Counted from the stretch's first letter, positions 17,450-27,381 are shown. The stretch: DNA of 64,000 bases from CALABS01 sp050260775 (GCA_050260775.1 JBLNCP010000039.1:1-64000), one strand, 5' to 3'. A program made the numbers and translations. Notes: generated from the letters alone by a model not told the origin.

Positions 17450-17478
17450 AGTATCCCCTCGCGACCGCGAGGGCGCGA

Positions 17479-17575
17479 AGTCATCCCGACGACCGAAGGA
17501 AGGAAGGACCTCGTTTGGCTCCGCCCGTCAAGGGTGTCGGCGTACGAGGTCCCTCGCGTCCGCTCGGGATGAAGG
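17479..17575. repeat. GTCATCC-ended inverted repeat element (family B, copy 1)
   Basis: Lies between the convergent ends of the DUF2794 gene and glgP. Left end AGTCATCCCGACGA, right end CGCTCGGGATGA; inner segments GGACCTCGTTT and CGAGGTCCCTCG are also complementary. The same arrangement occurs near 35045-35140, and related ends near 49342 and 54184. It may double as a bidirectional terminator. No transposase is associated. Confidence 0.65.
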
Positions 17576-17581
17576 TGCCGC

Positions 17582-20050
17582 TCAGCGCGAGCGGGTGGGC
17601 ACGTGCCAGATTTCCTCGGCGTACTCCCGCACCGTGCGGTCGGACGAGAACTTGCCCATGCGGGCGACGTTGAGGATCGCCTTGCGGGTCCATTCGTCGG
17701 GCATGCGGTAGAGGGCGTCGACGCGCTCCTGCGCCGCCAGGTACAGCGGGAAATCGGCGGTCAGCAGGTAGAAGTCGCCGTTGGTGGTCAGCAGGTCGAC
17801 GATCGGCTTGAAGCGATCCGGCTGGTCCGGCGAGAAATACCCGTTGCCGATCAGGTCGAGCGCCTTGCGCAGCTCCTCGTTGGCATCGAGCGCGGCCAGG
17901 GGATTGTAGCCGTCGACCCGCAGCCGGGCCACCTCGGCGGCGGTGAGGCCGAACAGGAACATGTTCTCCTCGCCCACCTGCTCGCAGATCTCGACGTTGG
18001 CGCCGTCCCAGGTACCGACGGTCAGCGCGCCGTTCATCGACATCTTCATGTTGCCGGTGCCCGAGGCCTCGGTGCCGGCGGTCGAGATCTGCTCGGACAG
18101 CTCGGCGGCCGGCATGATGAGCTCGGCGGTGGAGACGTTGTAGTTGGGGACGAACACCACCTTGAGCTTCGAGCCGACCAGCGGGTCGTTGTTGACCACG
18201 TCGGCCACGTCGTTGATCAGCTTGATGATCAGCTTGGCGGTGACGTAGCCGGGCGCCGCCTTGCCGCCGATGATGACGGTGCGCGGCACCACATCCACCG
18301 CCGGGTTCGAGCGGATGCGCTGGTAGCGCGTGACCACGTGCAGCACGTTCAGGAGTTGGCGCTTGTATTCGTGGATGCGCTTGACCATGACGTCGAACAG
18401 CGACCCGACATGGACGTCCACGCCGAGGCGCTGGCCGATGACGTCGGCCAGACGTTCCTTGTTGGCCAGCTTCACCGCCGCGAAGCGACGGCGGAACTCG
18501 GGATCGTCGGCCAGCGGTTCGAGCTCGCGCAGGCGGTCGAGATCGGTCGCCCAGCCCTCGCCCACCGCCTCGGTGATCAGGCGCGACAGGCCGGGATTGG
18601 CCGCCACCAGCCAGCGGCGCGGGGTCACGCCGTTGGTCTTGTTGTTGATCTTGCCGGGCGACAGGTGCTCGAAGTCCGAGAAGATCGTGCTCTTCATCAG
18701 GCCGGTGTGAATGGCCGCCACGCCGTTGACCTTGTGGCTGCCGACCACCGCCAGATGGGCCATGCGCACCCGCCGGTCGCCCTCTTCGCCGATGATAGAC
18801 ACCCGGCGCAGCAGCTCCACGTCGCCGGGGTGCTTGTGGCGCACCTCCTGCAAGAACTCATGGTTCAGCTGGTAGATGATATCGAGATGGCGCGGCAGGA
18901 TGCGCTCGACCAGCTCGACCGGCCAGGTCTCCAGCGCTTCCGGCAACAGGGTGTGGTTGGTGTAGGCGCAGCAGCGCCGGGTCAGGTCCCAGGCGCGGTC
19001 CCAGTCGAGCTGGTGCTCGTCGACGAGGACGCGCATCAGCTCGGCCACCACCAGGGCGGGGTGGGTGTCGTTGAGCTGCATGGCGACGCGGTCGGGCAGC
19101 AGGTCCCAGTCGCTGTGGGCCTTGCGGAAGCGCGCCAGGATGTCCTGGATCGAGGCGGCGACGAAGAAGTACTCCTGCTTGAAGCGGAGTTCCTTGCCGC
19201 GCGAGGTCATGTCCGAGGGATAGAGCACCTTGGACAGGGTCTCGGACTCGTTCTTGTCGCGCACGGCCTCGATGTAGTTGCCGGCGTTGAAGTACTTGAG
19301 GTCGAACTCGCGGGTGGACTTGGCCGACCACAGGCGCAGGTTGTTCACCGTCTCGCCGCCGGCCCCCGGCACCGGAATGTCGTAAGCCATGGCCATGACT
19401 TCCTCGGTGTCGATCCATTGCGCCCGGGTCTGGCCGAGCACGTCCTTGTAGCGGATGACGCGGCCGCCGAACCGCACCGGGTAGATGACGCCCGGCCGCG
19501 GGAATTCCCACGGATTGCCGTAGCGCAGCCAGTTCTCCGGGCTTTCGACCTGCCAGCCGTTCTCCACGTGCTGGGTGAACATGCCGTAATCGTAGCGGAT
19601 GCCGTAGCCGAAACCGGCGACCCCCAGGGTCGCCATGGAATCGAGCAGGCAGGCCGCCAGGCGCCCAAGGCCGCCGTTGCCCAGCGCCGCCTCGACTTCC
19701 CAACCGACGATCTCGTCGAAGTCGAGGCCGAGGTCCCCGATCGCCTGCTTGACGGTGTCGTAGATGCCGAGGTTGATCATGGAGTTGGTCAGCGTGCGGC
19801 CGATCAGGAACTCCATGGACAGGTAGTAGACCCGCTTGGTCTCTTCCGTGTAGTAGCGGCTGAGCGTCGGCATCCACCGCTCGCTCAGACGGTCGCGGAC
19901 GGTGTAGGCCGCCGCCATGAACCAATCGCGCGCGGTCGCGCTGACCGGCTCCTTGCCCACCGAATACAGGAGGTGGCTGGCCAGGCTGTACTTGATGCTT
20001 TCGACGTCGTCGTCGAGCAGCCTCACGACCGGGGGACCCACTCGGCGCAT
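17582..20050 (-). CDS. glgP: glycogen/alpha-glucan phosphorylase
   Basis: An 822-residue GT35 phosphorylase, which removes terminal glucose from alpha-1,4-glucan as glucose-1-phosphate using pyridoxal phosphate. The PLP lysine is Lys669 in EASGTGNMKMS, followed by NGALTVGTWDGANVEI; N-terminal landmarks are YLSMEFLIGR and ALGNGGLGRLAACLLDS. Length matches bacterial GlgP. The ATG at 20050 has GGAAGGAAGAGG upstream. It is the distal gene of the glucan/trehalose island but is separated from treY by a small plus-strand gene, so it needs its own promoter. With GlgX and MalQ it forms the phosphorolytic degradation route. Confidence 0.97.
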   Translation of the reverse strand: MRRVGPPVVRLLDDDVESIKYSLASHLLYSVGKEPVSATARDWFMAAAYTVRDRLSERWMPTLSRYYTEETKRVYYLSMEFLIGRTLTNSMINLGIYDTVKQAIGDLGLDFDEIVGWEVEAALGNGGLGRLAACLLDSMATLGVAGFGYGIRYDYGMFTQHVENGWQVESPENWLRYGNPWEFPRPGVIYPVRFGGRVIRYKDVLGQTRAQWIDTEEVMAMAYDIPVPGAGGETVNNLRLWSAKSTREFDLKYFNAGNYIEAVRDKNESETLSKVLYPSDMTSRGKELRFKQEYFFVAASIQDILARFRKAHSDWDLLPDRVAMQLNDTHPALVVAELMRVLVDEHQLDWDRAWDLTRRCCAYTNHTLLPEALETWPVELVERILPRHLDIIYQLNHEFLQEVRHKHPGDVELLRRVSIIGEEGDRRVRMAHLAVVGSHKVNGVAAIHTGLMKSTIFSDFEHLSPGKINNKTNGVTPRRWLVAANPGLSRLITEAVGEGWATDLDRLRELEPLADDPEFRRRFAAVKLANKERLADVIGQRLGVDVHVGSLFDVMVKRIHEYKRQLLNVLHVVTRYQRIRSNPAVDVVPRTVIIGGKAAPGYVTAKLIIKLINDVADVVNNDPLVGSKLKVVFVPNYNVSTAELIMPAAELSEQISTAGTEASGTGNMKMSMNGALTVGTWDGANVEICEQVGEENMFLFGLTAAEVARLRVDGYNPLAALDANEELRKALDLIGNGYFSPDQPDRFKPIVDLLTTNGDFYLLTADFPLYLAAQERVDALYRMPDEWTRKAILNVARMGKFSSDRTVREYAEEIWHVPTRSR

Positions 20051-20217
20051 ACCTCTTCCTTCCCGCCAAAGTACTATCGCTTAGGGGTGGCCCGGCGCGC
20101 TCCCCGAGTCAAGGTCATTGAGGTCGGAGATGCTTAGGTACACCCTCGCGCAGGCGCCCCACCCCTTTCGCGCGCAGTCGCGTGACCGCACCGGCGGTTG
20201 ATGTTATGGTCGCGGCC

Positions 20218-20532
20218 ATGCAGACCTCAACGACAAATCCGCTGGCGGTGATTGAAGATCTGATCAGCCAGCTCATCCACACGCCGAGCCACGAACTGGC
20301 GGTCGCCTTCGGCGCGCGCGGCAAGATCCTGTCCGATCTCGGCGATCACGCCGAAGCGGCGGACAGCTGCCGGCGGGCGCTGTCGGTGGTGCTGCGGCTG
20401 TCGGCCGGCGACCCGGCCGCCTACGAGGTGCTGGCCCAGCGTCTCCGGGAAGAGTACCTGGAGGCCTGCGCCGAGGCCGGCGAGCAGCCCGACGCCCAGT
20501 TGCTGGACGCGGTGGCGCCGCTGCTGGGTTAG
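20218..20532 (+). CDS. small TPR-like protein within the glucan island
   Basis: A 104-residue acidic, alanine-rich helical protein from the ATG at 20218 (MQTSTTNPLAVIEDLISQL). The pattern GKILSDLGDHAEAADSCRRALSVVLRLSAGDPAAYEVLAQRLREEY fits one or two TPR-type helix pairs. Earlier in-frame ATGs exist (20182, 20206) without a better ribosome site. Its strand is opposite to all the surrounding enzyme genes: it runs away from glgP and stops 7 bases short of the treY stop. Codon use matches the neighbours, so it appears real. Function unknown; a link to glycogen metabolism is only positional. Confidence 0.65.
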   Translation: MQTSTTNPLAVIEDLISQLIHTPSHELAVAFGARGKILSDLGDHAEAADSCRRALSVVLRLSAGDPAAYEVLAQRLREEYLEACAEAGEQPDAQLLDAVAPLLG

Positions 20533-20539
20533 GGCCGCG

Positions 20540-23335
20540 TCACGCCTGTTCGAGCAGCGCCAGCGGGAAGCTGGCGAACAGGTCGGCGGCGACGAACACC
20601 GGAACGCCTCGACGCTCGGCCGCGACGACCGCCTCGCCGGTGAGCAGGTTGGTGAAGCGGCCCTGGCCGGTCGGGCCCCGCCGCGGCGCATCGATGGTCA
20701 CCCCCCGCCAGGCGGCCCCCAGGGGCGGCCCCTCCTGCCCCTCCGGCCACATCCCCGCCAGCAGGCGCGGCACCACCACGACCACCACGCGTTCGGAATT
20801 CTGGCGGGCGAAGGCGACTACGTTGTCGGCGCGGGGGCCGCGCGCGGCGAGCGGCCGATAACTCCCGGATTGGAACATCTCTTCATGGCGGGCCCTGAGG
20901 GCGAGGGTGCGCCGGATCAGCTCCTGCTTGACCGCACCGTCCCGCCACTGTCCGACGTCGGCCGGCAACGGCCCTGCGAGCGACCCGAGCGACCGCATCC
21001 GACTCCCGTAATCGACCGGCCGGCGGTTGTCGGGGTCGACCAGCGACAGATCCCACAATTCCGTCCCCTGGTAGAGGTCCGGCACCCCGGGCACGGTCAG
21101 CTTGAGCAGGGTCTGGGCCAGGCTGTGGACCATGCCGACGATGCACAGCCGCCGGTGCACCTCCAGGAAGTCCTCGAGGAAGGGGTTCCGCCGATCGGTC
21201 TCGCAGATGCGGTGGATGAACCGGTCCACCGCCTGCTCGTAGGCCTCGTCGGGGCGCGCCCAAGACGTCCGCCGCTTGGCCTCCTTCACCGACTTTAGCA
21301 TCGCCGGCACCAGCCGCTCGACGAAGCCCTCGACCGTCGCGCTGTCGCCGCCGTGCGGCCAGGCGCCGACCATGGTCTGGTAAAGGAACCATTCGTCGTT
21401 GGGCTCGGGGGCCGGCCCCGCCGCCAATTGGGCGCGGAACGGGGCGTTGAGCTGGCTCCAGCGCTCCACATGCTGGCGCCACTCGTCGGGCATCTCCGAG
21501 ATCGCCGCGATCCGCACGCGCACGTCCTCGCCGCGCTTGGAATCATGGGTGGCGGTGGCCAGCAAGCCATGGGGATGCGAGCGCAGCCGGATGCGGCCGA
21601 TTTGGTGGAAGCTGCCGGGGCTCATGCCGAACCGCGTCGGATCACCGCCGACCTCGTTGAGGGCCAGCAGACGGTTGAAGCGATAGAGGGCGGTGTCCTC
21701 GAAGCCCTTGGCCATCACCGGTCCGGAGTACTGCTGCAGGCGCATGGCGAAGTCGATGATGGCCCGGCGGGCATAGCCGGCCTCGGCCTCCCTGGCCAGC
21801 CTGGTGGTGAGCACCCCCTCCACGAAGTCCCAGACCGAGGCGTCCCCGGCACCACCGAGCCGCGCCAGTTCCACCGCCCAGCCGATGTAGCGGCGGTCGG
21901 TGTCGGTCACCCGCCGCGAGGTGATGTAGGTGCGATAGACCGGCAGGCAGGCCACCACCTCCTTGAGGGCGGTATAGAGGACGGACAGCGTGAAGTCGCG
22001 CGACCGCCAGTGCGACAGCGCGATCCGGCCCAGCCGCACCGCCAGAACCCGGAGTTCGCTGGCCATGTGCTCGTCAATGATGCGCTTCTTGGCCTCGATG
22101 ACCTCGCGCTCGAAATTCATGGGCACGCCGATGAAGCGGCCGTAGGCGGCGGTCAGCGACGCTTCCCCCGCCGGATCGACGAACAGGCCGGCCACCTGGT
22201 TCATGAACTCGTAGCCCGTGGTGCCGGCCACCGGCCAGTCGCGCCGCACCTGTTCGTGGTGGGCGAGGATCTTCTCCACCACCAGCCAGACCGGTTGGTC
22301 CATGGGATCGGCGGGCGGTCGCCCCAGCACCTCGCCGGCGCGGCGCTGCAGCAGCCGGCAGTACTCCGCCGGGTTGAACAGGCCATCCACGTGGTCGATC
22401 CGCACCCCGTCGACCAATCCCCGCCGGATGAGCTCGAGCATGAAGCGATGCGCCAGTTCGAACAGCTCGGGCTCCTCCACCATGCGGAGCGCGGCGAGGT
22501 CGTTGATGTCGAAGAAGCGGCGGTAGTTGATCTCGTCGGCCGCCACCCGCCAGAACGACACCCGGTAGGCCTGGCGTTCGAGCAATTGGTGGAGATCGGC
22601 GGCCGGCAGGCCGGCCAGCGCGGCGTCGATGGCGTCTGCGGACTCTGCCGGGATGGCGGCGAGTGCCGCCTTCAGTTCGGCGGCCCGGGCGCGCCGGGCG
22701 GCAATGGTGCGCCCCGCCCCGTGGCCGCGGGCAAAGCCCCGGAAGTCGAGGACGAGGTCGTGCAGGGCGTCGCCCGGCACCCGCTCCAGCAGGGTGACGT
22801 AGTCGCGCACCGCGATCGGATAGCGGTGCTCCCAATACCACACGCTGAAGGTGCCGCTGCCGCGGTCGAAGCGGGGCACCAGTTCGCCGCGCTCCAGGAT
22901 GGCGCCGTAATGGTCGCCCAGGAACGGCAGCAGCACCTTGCCCTTGAGTTCGCGGCGGGCCGGGGCCCAATCGATGTCGAAGAAGCGGGCATAGGGGCTG
23001 TCCTCGCCCCATTCCAGCACGTCGAGCCACCAGGAATTGTCGGCGCCGCCCACCCCCATGTGGTTGGGCACGAAATCCATGATGATGCCCATGCCGAGAC
23101 GGCGGGCGGCGGCGTGCAGGCGCTCCAGCGCCGCCATGTCGCCGATCTCGGCATTGAGCGAGCCGTGATCGATGATGTCGTAGCCGTGCATCGACCCCGC
23201 CCGCGCCTTGAGGAACGGCGACAGGTAGAGGTCGCTCACCCCCAGCTCGGCGAGATACGGGACGATCGCCTCGGCATCGGCGAACGTGAACCCGGCGTGC
23301 AACTGCAGCCGGTAGGTCGCACGGGGAATGCGCAT
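20540..23335 (-). CDS. treY: maltooligosyltrehalose synthase (TreY)
   Basis: A 931-residue GH13 enzyme that turns the reducing-end alpha-1,4 linkage of a maltodextrin into an alpha,alpha-1,1 linkage, making maltooligosyltrehalose for TreZ. The N-terminus IPRATYRLQLHAGFTFADA and the FVPNHMGV box are TreY hallmarks. Catalytic residues are visible as Asp in GVRIDHVDGLFN, Glu in LVVEKILAHHE and Asp in TATHDSKRGEDVR. The ATG at 23335 was chosen over an upstream frame start because of the conserved N-terminus and GCGAGGGG upstream. It follows malQ by 54 bases. Length is within the family range. Confidence 0.96.
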   Translation of the reverse strand: MRIPRATYRLQLHAGFTFADAEAIVPYLAELGVSDLYLSPFLKARAGSMHGYDIIDHGSLNAEIGDMAALERLHAAARRLGMGIIMDFVPNHMGVGGADNSWWLDVLEWGEDSPYARFFDIDWAPARRELKGKVLLPFLGDHYGAILERGELVPRFDRGSGTFSVWYWEHRYPIAVRDYVTLLERVPGDALHDLVLDFRGFARGHGAGRTIAARRARAAELKAALAAIPAESADAIDAALAGLPAADLHQLLERQAYRVSFWRVAADEINYRRFFDINDLAALRMVEEPELFELAHRFMLELIRRGLVDGVRIDHVDGLFNPAEYCRLLQRRAGEVLGRPPADPMDQPVWLVVEKILAHHEQVRRDWPVAGTTGYEFMNQVAGLFVDPAGEASLTAAYGRFIGVPMNFEREVIEAKKRIIDEHMASELRVLAVRLGRIALSHWRSRDFTLSVLYTALKEVVACLPVYRTYITSRRVTDTDRRYIGWAVELARLGGAGDASVWDFVEGVLTTRLAREAEAGYARRAIIDFAMRLQQYSGPVMAKGFEDTALYRFNRLLALNEVGGDPTRFGMSPGSFHQIGRIRLRSHPHGLLATATHDSKRGEDVRVRIAAISEMPDEWRQHVERWSQLNAPFRAQLAAGPAPEPNDEWFLYQTMVGAWPHGGDSATVEGFVERLVPAMLKSVKEAKRRTSWARPDEAYEQAVDRFIHRICETDRRNPFLEDFLEVHRRLCIVGMVHSLAQTLLKLTVPGVPDLYQGTELWDLSLVDPDNRRPVDYGSRMRSLGSLAGPLPADVGQWRDGAVKQELIRRTLALRARHEEMFQSGSYRPLAARGPRADNVVAFARQNSERVVVVVVPRLLAGMWPEGQEGPPLGAAWRGVTIDAPRRGPTGQGRFTNLLTGEAVVAAERRGVPVFVAADLFASFPLALLEQA

Positions 23336-23389
23336 GGCCCCTCGCCTGTCTCGCCGCCCGGCGCTCCGGGTCAGCAAGACAAACGGAGG

Positions 23390-25591
23390 CTAGATGGGCG
23401 CGTTCCCGCGGCTGGCCTTCAGGCGCGCGGCAAGGTCCTTCAGGCGGGCATCGGCAAGCAGGGCGTCGACGTCCAGAGGAAAGCGCCGTCGCCAGTTGGG
23501 GTGCTGCGTGGTGGTTCCCGGCAGGTTCATTTGGGTGTCGACGGCGAGAACGTCCTCGATCTGCACCATCATCAGCCGCGACGACGAGCGTTCGAGGAAG
23601 GCATGCGCGCCCTCCGCCAGCGCCGCCGCCTGGGGATCGCTCAGCGGCCCGGCCTCGGGGAAGTCGGCAGGCAACAGACCTTCCGCCACCAGGGCGGCGA
23701 TGATCGCTCTGCGGTCGGCGGCGCGGGCCTCGCGTTCCTCGCCCCCCATGCCGTCGCGCGGATAGAGGTGGAGCTTCTCGCGCTGGACGATGTCGCTGGC
23801 GTTCCACCAGCCGCGCGCGCTGGGCAGGTCGTGGGTCGAGAACGTGCACAGGGCCTGGCGGTCGTACTCGCCCGGCGCCTTGAAGCGGTCACCGGCCTTC
23901 TCGAACACCATGACGCGATAGGCGAAGATGCCGGCGCGGTCCATGCGGTCGCGGAAGCCCTCGGGCACCGTTCCCAGGTCCTCGCCGATAACCAGGCACC
24001 GGTGGCGGCGGCTTTCGAGCGCCACCAGGCGGAACAGGTCGTCCACGGGATAGCGGACATAGGCGCCCTGGTCGGCGGCGGCACCGGCCGGGACCCAGTA
24101 GAGCCGCTGCAGGCTCATGGCGTGATCGAGACGCAACGCGCCGGCGTGGCTCATGTTGGCGGCCATCACCCCGATGAACGGGGCATAGGCGGCCTCGCGC
24201 AGGCCCAGGGGATTGAACGGCACCAATCCCCAATCCTGTCCCTTGGGCGCCAGCGGGTCGGGCGGCGCCCCCACCGACACACCCAGGGCCAGGCTGTCCT
24301 GTTCCAGCCAGGCTTCGGCGCCGTCGCCGGCGATGCCCACGCCGAGGTCGCGGTAAAGGCCGATATCCATGCCGGCGGCCTTGCCCGCCGCCTGCGCGGC
24401 TTCGAGCTGCTCGTCGGCGACGAACTGCAGCCACCAGTGGAACTCCACCCGGTCGCGGTTGTCGGCGGCGAAGCGCGCCACCTCGGGCGACTCCGGATGG
24501 CGCAGGGCCTCGGGCCAGTGGCGCCAGTAGCCGTTGCCCTCGCGGACATACTTCTCCTGCAGCGCCTCGAAGGTGCAGAACAGCTCGGCGAAGCGCCCGC
24601 CCGCCTGCTGGAAGGCCCGGAAGGCGCGGCCGCGCTCGTCGTCCTCGTCCAGGTGGCGCGCGCGGAAGGTGCGGTAGAGGGCGTCCAGGAGCGGGCGCTG
24701 CGCCTGCGCCACCTCGGCATAATCCACCAGCGGATAGCCCTTGATGCGCGCCAGCCCGGCCTGGAAGCCCGGCGAGGCGAACATGCGCTTGGCCTCGTTG
24801 CTCTCGCGGAATTCCGGGATCGCCTCGACGTCCAGATAGGTGGTGTTGAGGAAGCGGCGCGAGCTGGGGGCGTAGGGACTGAACTTGTCGGGCTGACTGC
24901 CGAACAGGGCGTGCAGCGGGTTGACCCCCACCGTCGCGCCGCCCAGCCGGCCGATGCCCGCGGCCAGGTCCTTGAGGGCGCCGTAATGGCCGACGCCCCA
25001 GTCGGTGGGCGAGCGCAGGGCGTAGACCTGGGTGGCGATGCCCCAGGCCTTGCGGCCGTCGTCCATGCCATCGGGTACGAAGCAGCGCGCCGGGGCCATG
25101 GCCACCACCATGGACGCGGCGGCACCGTCCACGGCGGTCATGCGCAGCCGGTGATAGCCGACCGGCGGCATGCCCGGCAGATGGAAACGGCGGCGGCGAC
25201 AGACTGCGCCGTCGACCTCACGTTCCTCGATCAGCTCGAGCTCCGCCGGCCGGAAGCAGCCGGAATGGGTGATGCCCAATTCCTCTTCGAGCACCCAGTC
25301 GATGGTCTCCTGGTCGCGGTCGGCCGGCACGGTCAGGGGCACCGAGGGGGTGTCCTGCCAGGTCTCGTCGAACACCGCCACCGGTTCCAGCCAGCGCCGC
25401 CACGGCCGCGTCTCCAGCTCGTGCAGGCTGGCGGCAACGGCCGCGTCGTCGGCGACGTCGAGGCCCATGGCCGCGAGGAAGGCCTTCTTGGTCTCGGCCG
25501 AGACCGGCCGCCAGTTGCCGAAGAAGTCCCACCAGCCGTCCTCGATCCCGGCCACAGCCGCCAAGCGGTCGAGCGCTTGCGTGTCGGTCAT
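23390..25591 (-). CDS. malQ: 4-alpha-glucanotransferase (amylomaltase)
   Basis: A 733-residue GH77 enzyme that transfers maltodextrin segments between chains and releases glucose. The catalytic core shows GVNPLHALFGSQPDKFSPYAPSSR..., Asp in ALRLDHAMSLQRL, Glu in VIGEDLGTVP and Asp in STHDLPSARGWW. About 170 extra N-terminal residues precede the core, as in the longer MalQ type. The ATG at 25591 overlaps the treZ stop (ATGA), indicating translational coupling; AGGGG lies upstream. The frame remains open much further upstream in the shadow of treZ. In this island MalQ recycles the short chains left by GlgX and GlgP. Confidence 0.96.
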   Translation of the reverse strand: MTDTQALDRLAAVAGIEDGWWDFFGNWRPVSAETKKAFLAAMGLDVADDAAVAASLHELETRPWRRWLEPVAVFDETWQDTPSVPLTVPADRDQETIDWVLEEELGITHSGCFRPAELELIEEREVDGAVCRRRRFHLPGMPPVGYHRLRMTAVDGAAASMVVAMAPARCFVPDGMDDGRKAWGIATQVYALRSPTDWGVGHYGALKDLAAGIGRLGGATVGVNPLHALFGSQPDKFSPYAPSSRRFLNTTYLDVEAIPEFRESNEAKRMFASPGFQAGLARIKGYPLVDYAEVAQAQRPLLDALYRTFRARHLDEDDERGRAFRAFQQAGGRFAELFCTFEALQEKYVREGNGYWRHWPEALRHPESPEVARFAADNRDRVEFHWWLQFVADEQLEAAQAAGKAAGMDIGLYRDLGVGIAGDGAEAWLEQDSLALGVSVGAPPDPLAPKGQDWGLVPFNPLGLREAAYAPFIGVMAANMSHAGALRLDHAMSLQRLYWVPAGAAADQGAYVRYPVDDLFRLVALESRRHRCLVIGEDLGTVPEGFRDRMDRAGIFAYRVMVFEKAGDRFKAPGEYDRQALCTFSTHDLPSARGWWNASDIVQREKLHLYPRDGMGGEEREARAADRRAIIAALVAEGLLPADFPEAGPLSDPQAAALAEGAHAFLERSSSRLMMVQIEDVLAVDTQMNLPGTTTQHPNWRRRFPLDVDALLADARLKDLAARLKASRGNAPI

Positions 25592-27381
25592 GCAATTCCC
25601 CTGTCGTCGAGAATCCAGGCGACGCCCCACCCCGCCAGGGGCAGCCCTCCCCCGTGTGTAGAATACAGCAACCGCCCCTGGCCCGGAACGTACTCGGGCA
25701 GGGGCTGGTCGGTGAAGTTGGCCGTCACCGCAAGGCGGCTGCCGTCCCCCATCTGCCATTCCGCGCGGAATGCGCGGGGGGCCAGGGTGGTGCAGGCGGC
25801 GTGCTCGCGTCCGGTCATCCCCTTGAGCCGGGGGGCGATCTCGCGGCGCCGGATGTCGAGCAGACGCCGGACCAGCGCCAGCCGCCCGGCGTGCGGCTCC
25901 CGCCCCGGTTCCGACCAGTCGAGCTTGGAGCGCGCGAACGTCACCGGATCGACCGGATCGGGGATCTTGCGGGCGTTCGGCCCCTGGAACTCGGGAAAGT
26001 GTTCGAACTCGCGGCGGCGCCCCTGCCGCACCGCCTTGGCGAGGTCGGGACCGAAATCGCAGAAATAGAGGAAAGGCGTCGAGGCCGCCCACTCCTCCCC
26101 CTGGAACAGCAGCGGCGGCTGCGGCAGCAGCAGCAGGACGGCGATTGCGGCGCGCACCGCCTCGTCCGCGACCAGATGGTCGATCCGGTCGCCCAGGGCG
26201 CGATTGCCGATTTGGTCGTGGTTCTGCAGGAAGGAGACGAAGGCGGCCGGCGGCAGGTGCGCCGACGGCTCGCCGCGCCGGTCGCCGCGCCGGTGCTCGG
26301 ACGCCTCGCCCTGATAGGCGAAGCCCTCGGCCAGGCAGCGGCATAGATGCGCCACCGGTTCTGGCCCGTAATCGCGGTAGTAGCCGCCGGCCTCGCCGGT
26401 CAGGGCGCGGTGGAAGGCGTGGTGGACGTCGTCGTTCCACTGGGCGGTGTAGTAGCGCGGCCGCCCGTCCGGCAGGCGTTCCAGCAGGCCGGCGTCGTTG
26501 GCGTCGTTCTCCAGCACCAGGTGGATGTGGCGGTTGGGAAAGGCGGCGCGAGCGCGCTCGGCCAGTTCCATCAGCACCGTCCTGGGGCTGTCGTCGACGA
26601 TGGCATGCACGGCGTCGAGGCGCAGGCCGTCGAAATGGAATTCCTCGAGCCAGTAGAGGGCGTTGTGGATGACGAACTCGCGCACCGGACCGGCATCGCC
26701 GCCGTCGTAGTTCACCGCCTGCCCCCAGGGGGTGTGGTGGCGATCGGTGAAGAAACGCCGGGCGGTGGCGTGCAGGTAGTTCCCCTCCGGGCCGAAGTGG
26801 TTGTAGACCACGTCGAGGAACACCATCAGGCCCTTGGCGTGCGCCGCGTCGATCAAGGCCTTGAGGTCCTCGGGCCGGCCGTAGCTGGCCTCGGGCGCAT
26901 AGAGCAGGACCCCGTCATAGCCCCACCCGCGCGCACCCGGGAATTCGGCCAGAGGCATCAGTTCGACGGCGGTCACCCCCAGCGACACCAGGTAATCGAG
27001 CTTGGCGATGGCGGCGCGGAAGGTGCCCTCGGGCGTGAAGGTGCCGACGTGCAGCTCGTAGACCACCGCCTCTTCCCACGGCCGCCCGCTCCACGCCCCA
27101 TCGCTCCAGTCGAAGGCGGCGGGGTCGATAACCTCGGACAGCGCATGCACGTCCTCGGGCTGATGGCGGGACGCCGGATCGGGGACCACCAGGTCGCCGA
27201 CCCGGAAGCCGTAGCGGGTGCCGGAACCGGCATCGGCGACCACCGCCTCGACCCAGCCCTCGCCATTTTGCGTCAGCGGGACATCGGGGCGGCCGGGGAT
27301 ATGCAGCGCGACGGCCTCCGCGTCGGGGGCCCACAGGCGGAAGCGCACGCCCCCGGCCTCGACCTCGGCGCCGAAGGGCAT
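25588..27381 (-). CDS. treZ: malto-oligosyltrehalose trehalohydrolase (TreZ)
   Basis: A 597-residue GH13 enzyme that releases free trehalose from the product of TreY. After an N-terminal CBM48-like segment (RFRLWAPDAEAVALHI) the barrel shows ELHVGTFTPEGTF, GYDGVLLYAPEASYG and catalytic Asp in GLRLDAVHAI, Glu in LVLENDANDAG and Asp in LQNHDQIGNRALGDR, typical of TreZ. The ATG at 27381 begins MPFGAEVEAGGVRF; a GAGG lies about 12 bases upstream. It starts 14 bases after the glgX stop and overlaps malQ by 4 bases, so glgX-treZ-malQ-treY form one transcription unit. Confidence 0.96.
   Translation of the reverse strand: MPFGAEVEAGGVRFRLWAPDAEAVALHIPGRPDVPLTQNGEGWVEAVVADAGSGTRYGFRVGDLVVPDPASRHQPEDVHALSEVIDPAAFDWSDGAWSGRPWEEAVVYELHVGTFTPEGTFRAAIAKLDYLVSLGVTAVELMPLAEFPGARGWGYDGVLLYAPEASYGRPEDLKALIDAAHAKGLMVFLDVVYNHFGPEGNYLHATARRFFTDRHHTPWGQAVNYDGGDAGPVREFVIHNALYWLEEFHFDGLRLDAVHAIVDDSPRTVLMELAERARAAFPNRHIHLVLENDANDAGLLERLPDGRPRYYTAQWNDDVHHAFHRALTGEAGGYYRDYGPEPVAHLCRCLAEGFAYQGEASEHRRGDRRGEPSAHLPPAAFVSFLQNHDQIGNRALGDRIDHLVADEAVRAAIAVLLLLPQPPLLFQGEEWAASTPFLYFCDFGPDLAKAVRQGRRREFEHFPEFQGPNARKIPDPVDPVTFARSKLDWSEPGREPHAGRLALVRRLLDIRRREIAPRLKGMTGREHAACTTLAPRAFRAEWQMGDGSRLAVTANFTDQPLPEYVPGQGRLLYSTHGGGLPLAGWGVAWILDDRGIA

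Noticed and set aside
21353..26068. 1571-codon open frame on plus strand
   Set aside because: It lies wholly antisense to treY, malQ and treZ. Such frames arise from the strong third-position GC of the real genes. It has no ribosome site, and the translation is low-complexity with no recognisable domain.
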